Of a stretch of 15,843 nt of DNA, positions 6,660 through 13,230 are shown piece after piece. The stretch lies in the NCBI GenBank assembly GCA_009777435.1, contig WRLW01000008.1:1-15843 (forward strand). The letters are read 5' to 3'. How positions within the stretch are numbered: position 1 is the stretch's first letter; each line of letters begins with the position of its first letter. Position numbers and translations under genes: made by a program. Under the pieces are notes generated by a model. That model ran no database searches and was not told where the DNA came from. It saw only the letters and a program-made list of their open reading frames with translations. Source of the stretch: Oscillospiraceae bacterium (GTDB taxonomy: Bacteria > Bacillota > Clostridia > Oscillospirales > UBA929).

Positions 6660-8138
6660 TCACACCTCGTTTTTCCTTGATTTGAATTTGTAGATCAGAC
6701 CCAATACCTGCAGCGCTATCAGAGGCGTCATCGCGACCATGGCGATAACGCCGAAAGAATCAATCAGTATATCCGCGTATTCTATGGCCTCGGACGCCCC
6801 CTGCGCGAAGGCCAGAACAAAGGTCGCCGTCATCGGGCCTGACGCCACGCCGCCCGAATCAAAGGCTATGCCGACAAAAATCTTGGGCACAAAAAACGTC
6901 ATGGCCATTGACAGCACATACCCCGGAAGCAGATAGTGCCAAAGCTGTATCCCGGGGACGACTATGCGCAACATGGCCAGACCCACGGCAAACGCCACGC
7001 CTATGGAAAGGGTCACCAAGACGATTTTCCTCTTGATATATCCGCTGGTGACGCTCTCTATCTGACGCGTCAGCACATAAACGGCGGGTTCGGTGAGAAT
7101 GACCAGCATCCCCAGCACAAACCCCAAGCCCACAAGGAGCATTTTGTTATCATGCGACGCCAGGCTGTAGCCTATAATATTGCCCAAATTCATAAACCCG
7201 GCGTTCACGCCCACCAGAAAAATGATAAGCCCGACATATGTATATAAAAAACCCGCCAGCATCTTGCCAAAAGACCTGTGATGCAGCCGGAAGCTTCTTC
7301 TTTGAAAAATGAAAAGCAGTAAAACCATAGGCAGCAGGGCTATAAACGACTCAAACGCAACCTGTGGTATCTCAGCTATGAACGGGCCGAACAGCGAACC
7401 TGTATCAATGTCGTGGATCTCCAAAAAGCCTACCACGGTATCCGTTTTGACAAACAGGTTCAAAATCAAAACGCCGAGAATGGCGCCGGTGGACATCACG
7501 CCGACCAGCCCAAAGCTGTCGTCCTCCGCGGATTTACTGTCCTTCTTCATGGCGGCCACGCCGAGCGACATCGCCAGCACGAGCGGAACCGTGAGCGCGC
7601 CGGTGGTGGCGCCGGAGGCGTCGAATCCGATGGCCAGCATATCCGAGGACGAAAATACGGCCAGAATTAAGATCGCGCCGTAGGTCACGGCGAATACTAC
7701 ATTCAGCGCGACATTTTTCACTATCCTTAATATCCCCAGAGCGAGCATGATCCCGGTGCCGATCGAAACCGCAACCAGAATCACGGCCATCGAAATATAG
7801 CCGCCCATGACCGAAGATACCTGACCGGCCAGCACCTGCAGGTCAGGCTCCCCGATATTCACAAAAAATCCGAGCAGGAAGCCTACGATAATGACAAACC
7901 ACAGCTTGTTTGATTTCAAAAACGTCTCGCCCATATGCTTGCCAAACGGCATGATGCCCAGCTCGATGCCAAACAGCAGTATAGACAACCCCAAAACTAT
8001 GGCCGCCGCGCCAAATATAAAATGAAGCACAGCCATGCCCGAAGCGGGCGCCAGCGTGAAATTAAGGATAAGCACGAGTATGACCACCGGAGAAACCGCG
8101 GACGAAACCTCTTTGAATTTGCTCAGTAATACATTCAA
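6660..8138 (-). CDS. DUF1538 integral membrane protein with two homologous halves
   Basis: This protein has about 492 residues and numerous transmembrane helices throughout. It is an internal duplication: GEPDLQVLAGQVSSV (96-110) recurs as TEPAVYVLTRQIESV (349-363), and FDASGATTGALTVPLVLA (172-189) recurs as FDSGGVASGPMTATFVLA (426-443), each about 254 residues apart. Conserved Glu-Pro and Asp-Ser/Ala-Gly motifs buried in helices suggest a transporter or channel with inverted or parallel pseudosymmetry, but the substrate of the DUF1538 family is unknown to me. The start chosen is TTG 8138, because GGGAGG sits 8 nt upstream. An ATG at 8225 would add a charged, non-family-like extension. It is the first gene of the operon with the PII-like protein and two mannobiose enzymes. 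Confidence 0.9.
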   Translation of the reverse strand: MNVLLSKFKEVSSAVSPVVILVLILNFTLAPASGMAVLHFIFGAAAIVLGLSILLFGIELGIMPFGKHMGETFLKSNKLWFVIIVGFLLGFFVNIGEPDLQVLAGQVSSVMGGYISMAVILVAVSIGTGIMLALGILRIVKNVALNVVFAVTYGAILILAVFSSSDMLAIGFDASGATTGALTVPLVLAMSLGVAAMKKDSKSAEDDSFGLVGVMSTGAILGVLILNLFVKTDTVVGFLEIHDIDTGSLFGPFIAEIPQVAFESFIALLPMVLLLFIFQRRSFRLHHRSFGKMLAGFLYTYVGLIIFLVGVNAGFMNLGNIIGYSLASHDNKMLLVGLGFVLGMLVILTEPAVYVLTRQIESVTSGYIKRKIVLVTLSIGVAFAVGLAMLRIVVPGIQLWHYLLPGYVLSMAMTFFVPKIFVGIAFDSGGVASGPMTATFVLAFAQGASEAIEYADILIDSFGVIAMVAMTPLIALQVLGLIYKFKSRKNEV

Positions 8139-8146
8139 TCGCCTAT

Positions 8147-8152
8147 CCTCCC
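8147..8152 (-). promoter_or_regulatory. Ribosome binding site fixing a TTG start for the DUF1538 gene
   Basis: On the minus strand GGGAGG is followed after 8 nt by TTG 8138-8136, then codons for NVLLSKFKEV. No ATG in frame has a comparable site. Confidence 0.75.
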
Positions 8153-8205
8153 AACGCCAGAATAGAGCCGCCCTGAAAAACACCGCGGAATAACGGCGGC
8201 GCGCG

Positions 8206-8226
8206 CTTGATAAGTATATCATCAAG
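8206..8226. promoter_or_regulatory. Candidate operator palindrome upstream of the DUF1538/mannobiose operon
   Basis: CTTGAT (8206-8211) and ATCAAG (8221-8226) form 6-bp arms around a 9-bp AT-rich centre that also shows GATA/TATC symmetry. It lies about 70 bp upstream of the TTG start, in an otherwise GC-rich stretch, where a regulator would be expected to bind. No strong -35/-10 pair is visible beside it. Confidence 0.35.
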
Positions 8227-8279
8227 CAGGCGGCAATTCAAGCCCCCGCGCGGACATTTCCCGCTCTTGGCCGTGGCAT

Positions 8280-8324
8280 GGCGGCTCCGGGCCTGATACC
8301 TGCCGGCACAGGCCCGGAGCCGCC
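8280..8324 (-). terminator. 15-bp hairpin after the DUF1062 gene
   Basis: GGCGGCTCCGGGCCT (8280-8294) pairs perfectly with AGGCCCGGAGCCGCC (8310-8324) around a 15-nt loop. It starts 17 nt beyond the DUF1062 stop on the minus strand, so it is placed like a terminator. No T-run follows on either strand. It may stop transcription inefficiently or protect the 3' end, and it separates the DUF1062 unit from the DUF1538 operon. Confidence 0.55.
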
Positions 8325-8340
8325 GGGATTGCCGGTAATC

Positions 8341-8898
8341 TCATTCCGGTCTCAGTTCCACGACGACCTCGCATGACAGCGCGCATTTTTTGAGGTCGTG
8401 ACCCGACACGCATACAAGCCTCCCGCTTGACAGGGCCTTGTCAAGCCCGCCGCGCGACAGGCCGAGCTTTTTGCGCAAAACATGCTCCGCCCTGATTTTC
8501 AAAGGCTGCTCCGGGGCAATGCGTATTTGTACAGGCTCGCCGCGTCCCGCGTCCTCGCCGGTAATTTCGATTTCCGGCGGGCCGGGTTCGGCGCCGCTAT
8601 GCTTTATAAGCGCGGCGTCCGAGGCGCAGCGCGTGGCTATGCCCGGCTCGTTATCGAGGAAGCCTCGCAGCAGGCCGGGAGGCAGCGACCTCGCGGCGGC
8701 GCGCGTCAAAACCGTGAGGTTCCATGTGGTATCGCAGACCGGGCATTTGTAAATCAGCCATACGTCTAAGCTTTTTTGCTGTGCGTTCACCCTGAAAAGC
8801 CCGGATGAGACGAACCCGGTCTTGACACCGCAGCGTTTGCAGTACCTAACCGCTGTCGGCGCGGCCTTTATCCGCACCGTCCATATTATGCTCTTCAA
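8341..8898 (-). CDS. DUF1062 family protein with zinc-ribbon and S4-like end
   Basis: This 185-residue soluble protein is recognised as DUF1062 by the N-terminal IIWTVRIKAAPTAVRYCKRC and by FRVNAQQKSLDVWLIYKC followed by CDTTWNLTV. Cys20/Cys23 and Cys52/Cys55 form two CxxC pairs, likely one zinc ribbon. The C-terminal third (LRKKLGLSRGGLDKALSSGRL with VSGHDLKKCAL) resembles an S4-type RNA-binding hairpin. That would fit a nucleic-acid role, but the family function is not established. The start is TTG 8898, with GGAAGG about 10 nt upstream, and it matches the family N-terminus. The gene follows a long structured leader with its own promoter and terminator, and a 43-residue reading frame overlaps its start. 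Confidence 0.85.
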   Translation of the reverse strand: MKSIIWTVRIKAAPTAVRYCKRCGVKTGFVSSGLFRVNAQQKSLDVWLIYKCPVCDTTWNLTVLTRAAARSLPPGLLRGFLDNEPGIATRCASDAALIKHSGAEPGPPEIEITGEDAGRGEPVQIRIAPEQPLKIRAEHVLRKKLGLSRGGLDKALSSGRLVCVSGHDLKKCALSCEVVVELRPE

Positions 8899-8977
8899 TC
8901 ACCAAAATCCTTCCCGTATTGAGCGTTTCAATCAGGAAGGCGCTGAACGGGGGACTATGCCCAAGGAATCTTTTCAT
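8846..8977 (-). CDS. Possible 43-residue peptide overlapping the DUF1062 start
   Basis: An ATG at 8977, with GGAG 9 nt upstream, opens a 43-codon frame (MKRFLGHSPPFSAFLIETLN...) that ends at TAG 8848-8846, some 50 nt inside the DUF1062 gene in another frame. It has a better start codon and ribosome site than DUF1062 itself. It could be a leader peptide that couples translation, or a chance frame. I recognise no family. Confidence 0.35.
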   Translation of the reverse strand: MKRFLGHSPPFSAFLIETLNTGRILVIEEHNMDGADKGRADSG

Positions 8978-9019
8978 TAACAAATCGCTCCTTTTGCGGT
9001 CATTTTTTGAGGTATAACT

Positions 9020-9056
9020 AAAAGCCGCGCGGGGCGCAATGGCCCGACACGGCTTT
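9020..9056 (-). terminator. Intrinsic terminator in the DUF1062 leader
   Basis: On the minus strand AAAGCCG (9056-9050) pairs with CGGCTTT (9027-9021). The stem extends inward by G-U, G-C and four G/C pairs past one mismatch, and a T-run at 9023-9020 follows. It lies about 120 nt before the DUF1062 start, so it could end a small RNA or act as a conditional attenuator. Confidence 0.7.
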
Positions 9057-9232
9057 CGGCAATCGTCTATGGCCCGCCAAGCGGGCCGCGCTCCAAACCC
9101 GAAATCGTGTCCTCTAACCCTCGTTTTTGCCGCTCGGAGACAAGCCGCGCGTCACGCGGCGGCTCCGCTCAGGCATATACGTTTTGGTTAAAGGACTATA
9201 AACATCGGACGTCCTCCGTCGGTTTGGAGTGC
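9020..9232 (-). ncRNA. Structured leader RNA of unknown class (candidate riboswitch, attenuator or sRNA)
   Basis: The predicted transcript from about 9232 folds into an ordered set of helices. P1 pairs CUCCAAACC (9229-9221) with GGUUUGGAG (9099-9091). P2 pairs GUCCUUUAACC (9196-9186) with GGUUAGAGGAC (9119-9109), 11 bp. P3 starts with CGGAG/CUCCG (9167-9163 with 9139-9135) and encloses a GC-rich hairpin. A separate 7-bp hairpin at 9087-9071 (GGCCCGC/GCGGGCC) is followed by the terminator. Its GGCCCG arm could also pair with the CGGGCC in the 5' arm of the terminator, as in antitermination. No known riboswitch consensus fits, nor do T-box or SRP. 6S RNA is a loose structural comparison only. 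Confidence 0.55.
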
Positions 9233-9247
9233 GTATACAGTATACGC
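9231..9247. promoter_or_regulatory. Palindromic operator over the -10 box
   Basis: GCGTATACAGTATACGC is a perfect palindrome with 8-bp arms and one central base. It covers the -10 hexamer and start site of the leader promoter. Its GTATAC half-sites are of a type seen at GntR-family operators, which suggests a repressor, though none is encoded here. It also lies about 30 bp upstream of the divergent transketolase promoter. Confidence 0.6.
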
Positions 9248-9267
9248 CGCCCAACACGAAATGTCAA
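9239..9267 (-). promoter_or_regulatory. Consensus sigma-70 promoter for the DUF1062 leader RNA
   Basis: On the minus strand TTGACA (9267-9262) and TATACT (9244-9239) are separated by 17 bp. Transcription would start near 9232, just before the first helix of the structured RNA. Confidence 0.8.
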
Positions 9268-9276
9268 ATTCACCGC

Positions 9277-9305
9277 TTTACTTGAACCCGCGGATATGAT
9301 ATATT
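9277..9305 (+). promoter_or_regulatory. Likely promoter of the transketolase operon
   Basis: TTTACT (9277-9282) and TATATT (9300-9305) are separated by 17 bp, with a predicted start near 9312 and a short leader. The match is moderate and this is the best pair seen. Confidence 0.45.
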
Positions 9306-9326
9306 TATTCACAATGATTGAAACAT

Positions 9327-9330
9327 GGAG
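9327..9330 (+). promoter_or_regulatory. Ribosome binding site fixing the transketolase N-subunit start
   Basis: GGAG lies 9 nt before ATG 9340. The upstream ATG at 9325 has no Shine-Dalgarno sequence and overlaps this one, so 9340 is preferred. Confidence 0.65.
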
Positions 9331-9339
9331 CGTGAGCCT

Positions 9340-10182
9340 ATGACAGAACTGCTTGAACTCAAACGCGCCGCCTGCCGCGTGCGGCGCGGCATAATCGACG
9401 CGACCCACGCAGGCAAATCCGGGCATCCGGGCGGCTCGCTGGGGGCGGCCGATATCTTGACCATGCTGTATTTCAGCGAGATGAACATAGACCCGGAGCG
9501 GCCGGATATGCCGGGGCGCGACCGTTTTGTGCTGTCGAAGGGACACAACGCGCCGTGCCTGTACTCGACGCTGGCCAACCGCGGCTTCTTCCCGGTTTCA
9601 GACCTGCTTACGCTGCGCAAGCAGGGCAGCCACTTGCAGGGCCATCCCTCCATGCGCAGCACGCCCGGCGTTGATATGTCCACCGGCAGTCTGGGGCAGG
9701 GCGTGTCGGCGGCGTGCGGCATGGCGCTGGCGGCCAAGGTCAAAAAAGAAGAACACCGCGTTTACACGCTGCTTGGCGACGGCGAGCTGGCTGAGGGAGA
9801 ATGTTGGGAGGCTTTCATGTTCGCGGCGCATCACAAGCTCGATAACCTGTGCGTTATCATCGACGTCAACGGGCTTCAGATCGACGGCAGGACTCGCGAC
9901 GTCATGAACAGCGAGCCGCTCGACAAAAAAATGGAGGCGTTCGGCTTCAGCGTGATCGATACCCGCGGCAACGACTTCGAGGCTCTCGAAAGCGCGTTCG
10001 CGGCCGCGCGCTCCGTCAAGGGGCGCCCGGCGTGCGTGCTGGCGCGCACGGTAAAGGGCAAGGGCGTGAGCTTCATGGAGGATCAGGCGTCGTGGCACGG
10101 AAAGGCCCCCAACGACGCGGAGCATGAGAAAGCGGCCGCCGAGATAGACGCCGAGCTTGAGCGGCTGGGAGGTGAGCGGTAA
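9340..10182 (+). CDS. Transketolase, N-terminal (TPP-binding) subunit
   Basis: This 280-residue protein is the pyrophosphate domain of a split transketolase. It shows HAGKSGHPGGSLGAADIL (about 23-40), FVLSKGHNAPCLYS, STGSLGQGVS and the TPP/metal motif LLGDGELAEGECWEA, with GDG at about 146-148, ending in VDVNGLQIDG-type sequence. HGKAP follows near the end. Transketolases move two-carbon units between ketose and aldose phosphates, linking pentose phosphates to glycolysis; split forms are common in Firmicutes and archaea. Its TAA overlaps the ATG of the second subunit (TAATG), so the two are made together. Split transketolase-like pairs can also serve other two-carbon transfers, so the substrate is assigned by family only. 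Confidence 0.92.
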   Translation: MTELLELKRAACRVRRGIIDATHAGKSGHPGGSLGAADILTMLYFSEMNIDPERPDMPGRDRFVLSKGHNAPCLYSTLANRGFFPVSDLLTLRKQGSHLQGHPSMRSTPGVDMSTGSLGQGVSAACGMALAAKVKKEEHRVYTLLGDGELAEGECWEAFMFAAHHKLDNLCVIIDVNGLQIDGRTRDVMNSEPLDKKMEAFGFSVIDTRGNDFEALESAFAAARSVKGRPACVLARTVKGKGVSFMEDQASWHGKAPNDAEHEKAAAEIDAELERLGGER

Positions 10183-11117
10183 TGACGGCAAAAATCGCGA
10201 CCCGTGAGAGCTATGGCAAGGCGCTGGTCGAGCTGGGCGCTAAACGCGGCGACGTGGTGGTGCTTGACTGTGATTTGAGCGAGGCGACCAAGACGTGCCT
10301 GTTCCGCGAGGCGTATCCGGCGCGGCATTTCAACTGCGGCATCGCGGAGGGCAACATGATGGCCGTGGCGGCCGGAATCGCGGCCGGCGGACTGGTGCCG
10401 TTCGCGTCCACCTTCGCCATGTTCGCCGCCGGCCGTGCCTTTGAACAGGTGCGCAACAGCATAGGTTACCCGCATCTTAATGTAAAGATCGGCGCGACGC
10501 ACGGCGGTATCAGCGTGGGAGAGGACGGCGCGTCGCACCAATGCTGCGAGGATTTCGCGCTTATGCGCAGTATCCCCGGCATGACGGTCATCTGCCCCGC
10601 GGACGACATCGAGGCCCGCGCGGCGGTCATGGCGGCCTGCGAGCATGAGGGGCCTGTATATCTGCGCTTCGGGCGCGCCGCCGTGCCCGTATTCCACGGG
10701 CCGGACTATAAGTTTGAGATCGGAAAGGGCGAGACCGTGCGCGGCGGCGGCGACCTGACCTTCATCGCGACCGGGCTGATGGTCTGCGAGGCGATGCTGG
10801 CGGCGGAAGCGCTGTCCGCGGAGGGCGTTTCGGCGCGCGTTATCAATATGGCGACCATAAAGCCGCTCGACGCGGAGTTAGTCGTCAAAGCGGCTAAAGA
10901 GACGGGCCGCATAATCACCGCCGAGGAACATTCGGTTATCGGCGGCTTGGGCGAAGCGGTCTGCGCCGTCACGTCGGAAAACTGTCCCGTGCCGGTCGTC
11001 CGCGTGGGCGTGGAGGACGTGTTCGGCCATTCCGGGCCGGCGGCCGCGCTTCTCGAGGAGTTTGGCCTGTGCGCCGCGAACCTCGTCGAAAAAGCGAAGG
11101 CTCTCCTGAAAAAATAA
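10182..11117 (+). CDS. Transketolase, C-terminal subunit (pyrimidine-binding and C-terminal domains)
   Basis: This 311-residue partner of the upstream subunit has the pyrimidine-binding domain with FNCGIAEGNMMAVAAGIA, where Glu56 activates the thiazolium cofactor. It continues with PFASTFAMFAAGRAFEQVRN, THGGISVGEDGASHQCCEDFALMR and PGMTVICPADD. The C-terminal domain has INMATIKPLDAELV and TAEEHSVIGGLGEAV. Together with the preceding gene it would form a complete heterotetrameric transketolase in the cytoplasm. GGGAGGTGA lies just upstream of the overlapping start. The operon ends at a strong terminator 35 bp further on. Confidence 0.92.
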   Translation: MTAKIATRESYGKALVELGAKRGDVVVLDCDLSEATKTCLFREAYPARHFNCGIAEGNMMAVAAGIAAGGLVPFASTFAMFAAGRAFEQVRNSIGYPHLNVKIGATHGGISVGEDGASHQCCEDFALMRSIPGMTVICPADDIEARAAVMAACEHEGPVYLRFGRAAVPVFHGPDYKFEIGKGETVRGGGDLTFIATGLMVCEAMLAAEALSAEGVSARVINMATIKPLDAELVVKAAKETGRIITAEEHSVIGGLGEAVCAVTSENCPVPVVRVGVEDVFGHSGPAAALLEEFGLCAANLVEKAKALLKK

Positions 11118-11151
11118 CCGGGCCGGTATCCGGCGTTGGTTTGTCATGAAT

Positions 11152-11195
11152 AAAGCCGGCGGGAGCCCCATTTCGGGTTTCCGCCGGCTTTTTAA
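11152..11195 (+). terminator. Intrinsic terminator of the transketolase operon
   Basis: AAAGCCGGCGG (11152-11162) pairs with CCGCCGGCTTT (11181-11191). The interior also partly pairs (GCCCC...CGGG), and a run of T follows to 11193. Confidence 0.92.
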
Positions 11196-11281
11196 TTAGA
11201 ATGGCATCTGCTATCTATCCTCGGAACATTCACCGGGATAATACGTCTAAAGCTTTATTAAATAAAGGGGGGTCGTATGCA

Positions 11282-12550
11282 ATGAAAAATATAAGGGCAT
11301 ACGCCGCGATATTGCTTGCCGCGGCAATCGCTATGGGCGCCGCCGGCTGCGCCGTCTCCGCGCAGACCGGAGACTTGGAGGTAAGCGCGCAAACCGGCGA
11401 CTTGATGAGCGGCGTATCGTCCGGTCAGCTCGGCGGCAGGCAAGCCGACGCCGCTTTTATCGGAAGCATGGCGGACTTTTCGATAAAATTATTCAAAGAC
11501 AGCGTAACCGGCGGTGAAAGTTCCCTCGTGTCGCCGCTGTCGGTGATATTCGCGCTTGCCATGACCGCAAACGGCGCTGACAACGAAACGCTCGCGCAGA
11601 TGGAAAGGCTGCTCGGCATCCCGCTTGCCGAGTTTAACGAATACCTGTACAGCTATGCCCAAAGGCTGCCAAGCTCGGATAAATCAACATTAAATATCGC
11701 AAACTCAATATGGCTGCGCGATAACGGCGGCAGATTGCGCGTGGAAGCCGATTTCCTGCAAAGAAACGCCGATTATTACGGCGCCTCGGCTTACAAAGCC
11801 GCGTTTGACTCACAAACCTTAAAGGACATCAATTCCTGGGTGAAGTCGAATACGAACGGGATGATAGATAAGATACTCGATGAAATAGACGAGGCTCATT
11901 TGATGTACCTTATCAACGCCGTCATGTTCGACGCGGAGTGGCAAAGCGTGTATTTCAAAGAAAATGTACACAAGGGCGATTTCACGGATATAACCGGCGC
12001 GTCGCGGCGCGTTGATTTCATGCACTCGACCGAGGGGATATACCTCGACGACGGTATGGCGACAGGGTTCATAAAGCCCTATGCTAACGGTGGATACAGC
12101 TTCGCCGCGCTGCTTCCGAACGAGAACGTCCCGATAGAGGCGTATATCGAGGCGCTCACCGGCGAGGGGCTTTTGAACACCCTGAAAAACGCGCAGGATG
12201 CCGTCGTATACGCTTCCATGCCGAAATTCGAGTATGAATATACGGTTAGCATGAACGACGCGCTCGCCGGACTGGGCATCCCCGACGCGTTTGACGAGGG
12301 GAAGGCCGATTTCAGCCGAATGGCGGTCTCACCGGACGGCAATATATATATCGGCTTAGTCCTTCACAAGACATTCATTTCAGTGGATGAGCTGGGCACA
12401 AAAGCCGGGGCGGTCACCATGGTCGCCATGAGCGGCAGCGGCGCGCCTGCAGACATAAAAACCGTCCGCCTTGACAGGCCGTTTGTGTACGCCATCATCG
12501 ACGACGCCTCCGGCCTGCCGATATTCATCGGGACGCTTATGACGGTCTAA
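11282..12550 (+). CDS. Serpin, lipid-anchored serine protease inhibitor
   Basis: This 422-residue protein begins with a lipoprotein signal ending GAAGC, so Cys23 is the predicted lipid anchor. The octapeptide VSAQTGDL is repeated directly after it. The serpin fold follows: NGADNETLAQM, NSIWLRDN, NAVMFDAEWQ, FMHSTEGIYL, FAALLPNENV, MPKFEYEYT and LHKTFISVDELGTKAG. The reactive loop hinge (about 372-379, GTKAGAVT) has the small residues and Thr needed for loop insertion, so it is probably inhibitory. LDRPFVYAIID and GLPIFIGTL close the fold. The P1 residue is uncertain, in the stretch MVAMSGSGAP. It would block proteases outside the cell. The start at 11282 is chosen for AAAGGGGGG 9 nt upstream and the clean signal sequence. 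A longer reading from 11201 has no such site. Confidence 0.93.
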   Translation: MKNIRAYAAILLAAAIAMGAAGCAVSAQTGDLEVSAQTGDLMSGVSSGQLGGRQADAAFIGSMADFSIKLFKDSVTGGESSLVSPLSVIFALAMTANGADNETLAQMERLLGIPLAEFNEYLYSYAQRLPSSDKSTLNIANSIWLRDNGGRLRVEADFLQRNADYYGASAYKAAFDSQTLKDINSWVKSNTNGMIDKILDEIDEAHLMYLINAVMFDAEWQSVYFKENVHKGDFTDITGASRRVDFMHSTEGIYLDDGMATGFIKPYANGGYSFAALLPNENVPIEAYIEALTGEGLLNTLKNAQDAVVYASMPKFEYEYTVSMNDALAGLGIPDAFDEGKADFSRMAVSPDGNIYIGLVLHKTFISVDELGTKAGAVTMVAMSGSGAPADIKTVRLDRPFVYAIIDDASGLPIFIGTLMTV

Positions 12551-12551
12551 A

Positions 12552-12574
12552 CCCGGAAATCAGGCGCTTTCGGG
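12552..12574. terminator. Weak hairpin between convergent serpin and DUF1893 genes
   Basis: CCCGGAAA and TTTCGGG pair with one bulge around an 8-nt loop in the 26-bp gap between the two stops. No T-run follows, so it is a tentative shared terminator. Confidence 0.25.
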
Positions 12575-12576
12575 CG

Positions 12577-13014
12577 TTATCCGCCGCCCGTCAGGCGCTT
12601 GAGCGTATCTTTCAAAACATGGAACGCCTCGTCCGGGTCGTCCACGTTCAACACGGCCCGCTCCATCGGGCATATTCCGCTGCCGTCGCGGTTGGATATC
12701 GAAGCGGCGCGCGTGCCCCAGCCGGCCGTCACCCCGTTGGAGACCAAAACGTCATATGCCGCGCCGCTCATGACCTCGCCGTAAACGCTCGCGGCCGCGC
12801 CCTTCACAAACAGCAGCGCGGCCGCCTTGCCCACAATTCTGTCGGCGGCATCCGCGCCCGCCAGCAGGCCGGGCGACCTCTCAAGCAGGTCTAACAGCGG
12901 CTTTATCCCGTGTCCCGACGCCTTGTATACCACCTCGCCGTCTTTTATAACGACGCAGCCGGCGTTCTCGCGCTCCAGCGCGGAGCGCCCGGCTTTTTTC
13001 AGTTCTTCAGTCAT
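12577..13014 (-). CDS. DUF1893 family protein
   Basis: This 145-residue cytoplasmic protein has the DUF1893 pattern GIKPLLDLLERSPGLLAG, ADRIVGKAAALLFVKGAA, VYGEVMSGAAYDVL and ISNRDGSGICPMERAVL. The family has a cytidine-deaminase-like fold and includes a conserved Cys-Pro-Met-Glu segment, but no reaction is established that I know of. The start ATG 13014 is preferred: AAGGG lies about 7 nt upstream, a promoter sits just before it, and an upstream extension to 13113 has no family similarity. It is a single gene convergent with the serpin gene and divergent from the c-di-GMP riboswitch unit. Confidence 0.82.
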   Translation of the reverse strand: MTEELKKAGRSALERENAGCVVIKDGEVVYKASGHGIKPLLDLLERSPGLLAGADAADRIVGKAAALLFVKGAAASVYGEVMSGAAYDVLVSNGVTAGWGTRAASISNRDGSGICPMERAVLNVDDPDEAFHVLKDTLKRLTGGG

Positions 13015-13033
13015 ATTCAGGCCCTTGTCCCAT

Positions 13034-13062
13034 ATCATAAAATTATCGGCAAAACACGTAAA
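13034..13062 (-). promoter_or_regulatory. Likely promoter of the DUF1893 gene
   Basis: On the minus strand TTTACG (13062-13057) and TATGAT (13039-13034) are 17 bp apart, giving a start near 13027 and a very short leader of about 13 nt. Confidence 0.5.
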
Positions 13063-13197
13063 TAATCCCCGCGCCGCCGCCGAAATAATACCATGTCTCC
13101 GGTATTCTGTCAATCCGCCGCAAGCATTGGGCTTGCCTTATGTCATTATCAACAAAAGGAAGTGGAATATTAAATTTTTTTTGGTATGTTTATAATA

Positions 13198-13225
13198 TTG
13201 ACAAATATTTTCTAAGTGCTATACT
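13198..13225 (+). promoter_or_regulatory. Promoter of the c-di-GMP riboswitch transcript
   Basis: TTGACA (13198-13203) and TATACT (13220-13225) are 16 bp apart in an AT-rich stretch. The start would fall near 13232, right at the base of the aptamer's outer helix. Confidence 0.75.
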
Positions 13226-13230
13226 GTAAT

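Noticed and set aside
8139..8225. N-terminal extension of the DUF1538 protein from an ATG at 8225
   Set aside because: The extension is Arg-rich and unlike the family, and GGGAGG is spaced for TTG 8138.
9091..9130. Plus-strand stretch AAACCCGAAATCG...CTAACCCTCG resembling the 3' part of the c-di-AMP (ydaO) riboswitch
   Set aside because: The other conserved ydaO blocks are missing upstream, and the promoter and terminator of this region point to the minus strand.
9107..9343. 78-residue plus-strand frame before the transketolase genes
   Set aside because: It begins at a GTG without a ribosome site, covers the structured RNA and promoter region and resembles no family.
11238..11243. GATAAT as a -10 box for the serpin gene
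   Set aside because: No acceptable -35 sequence is found 16-18 bp upstream, so I do not list it as a promoter.
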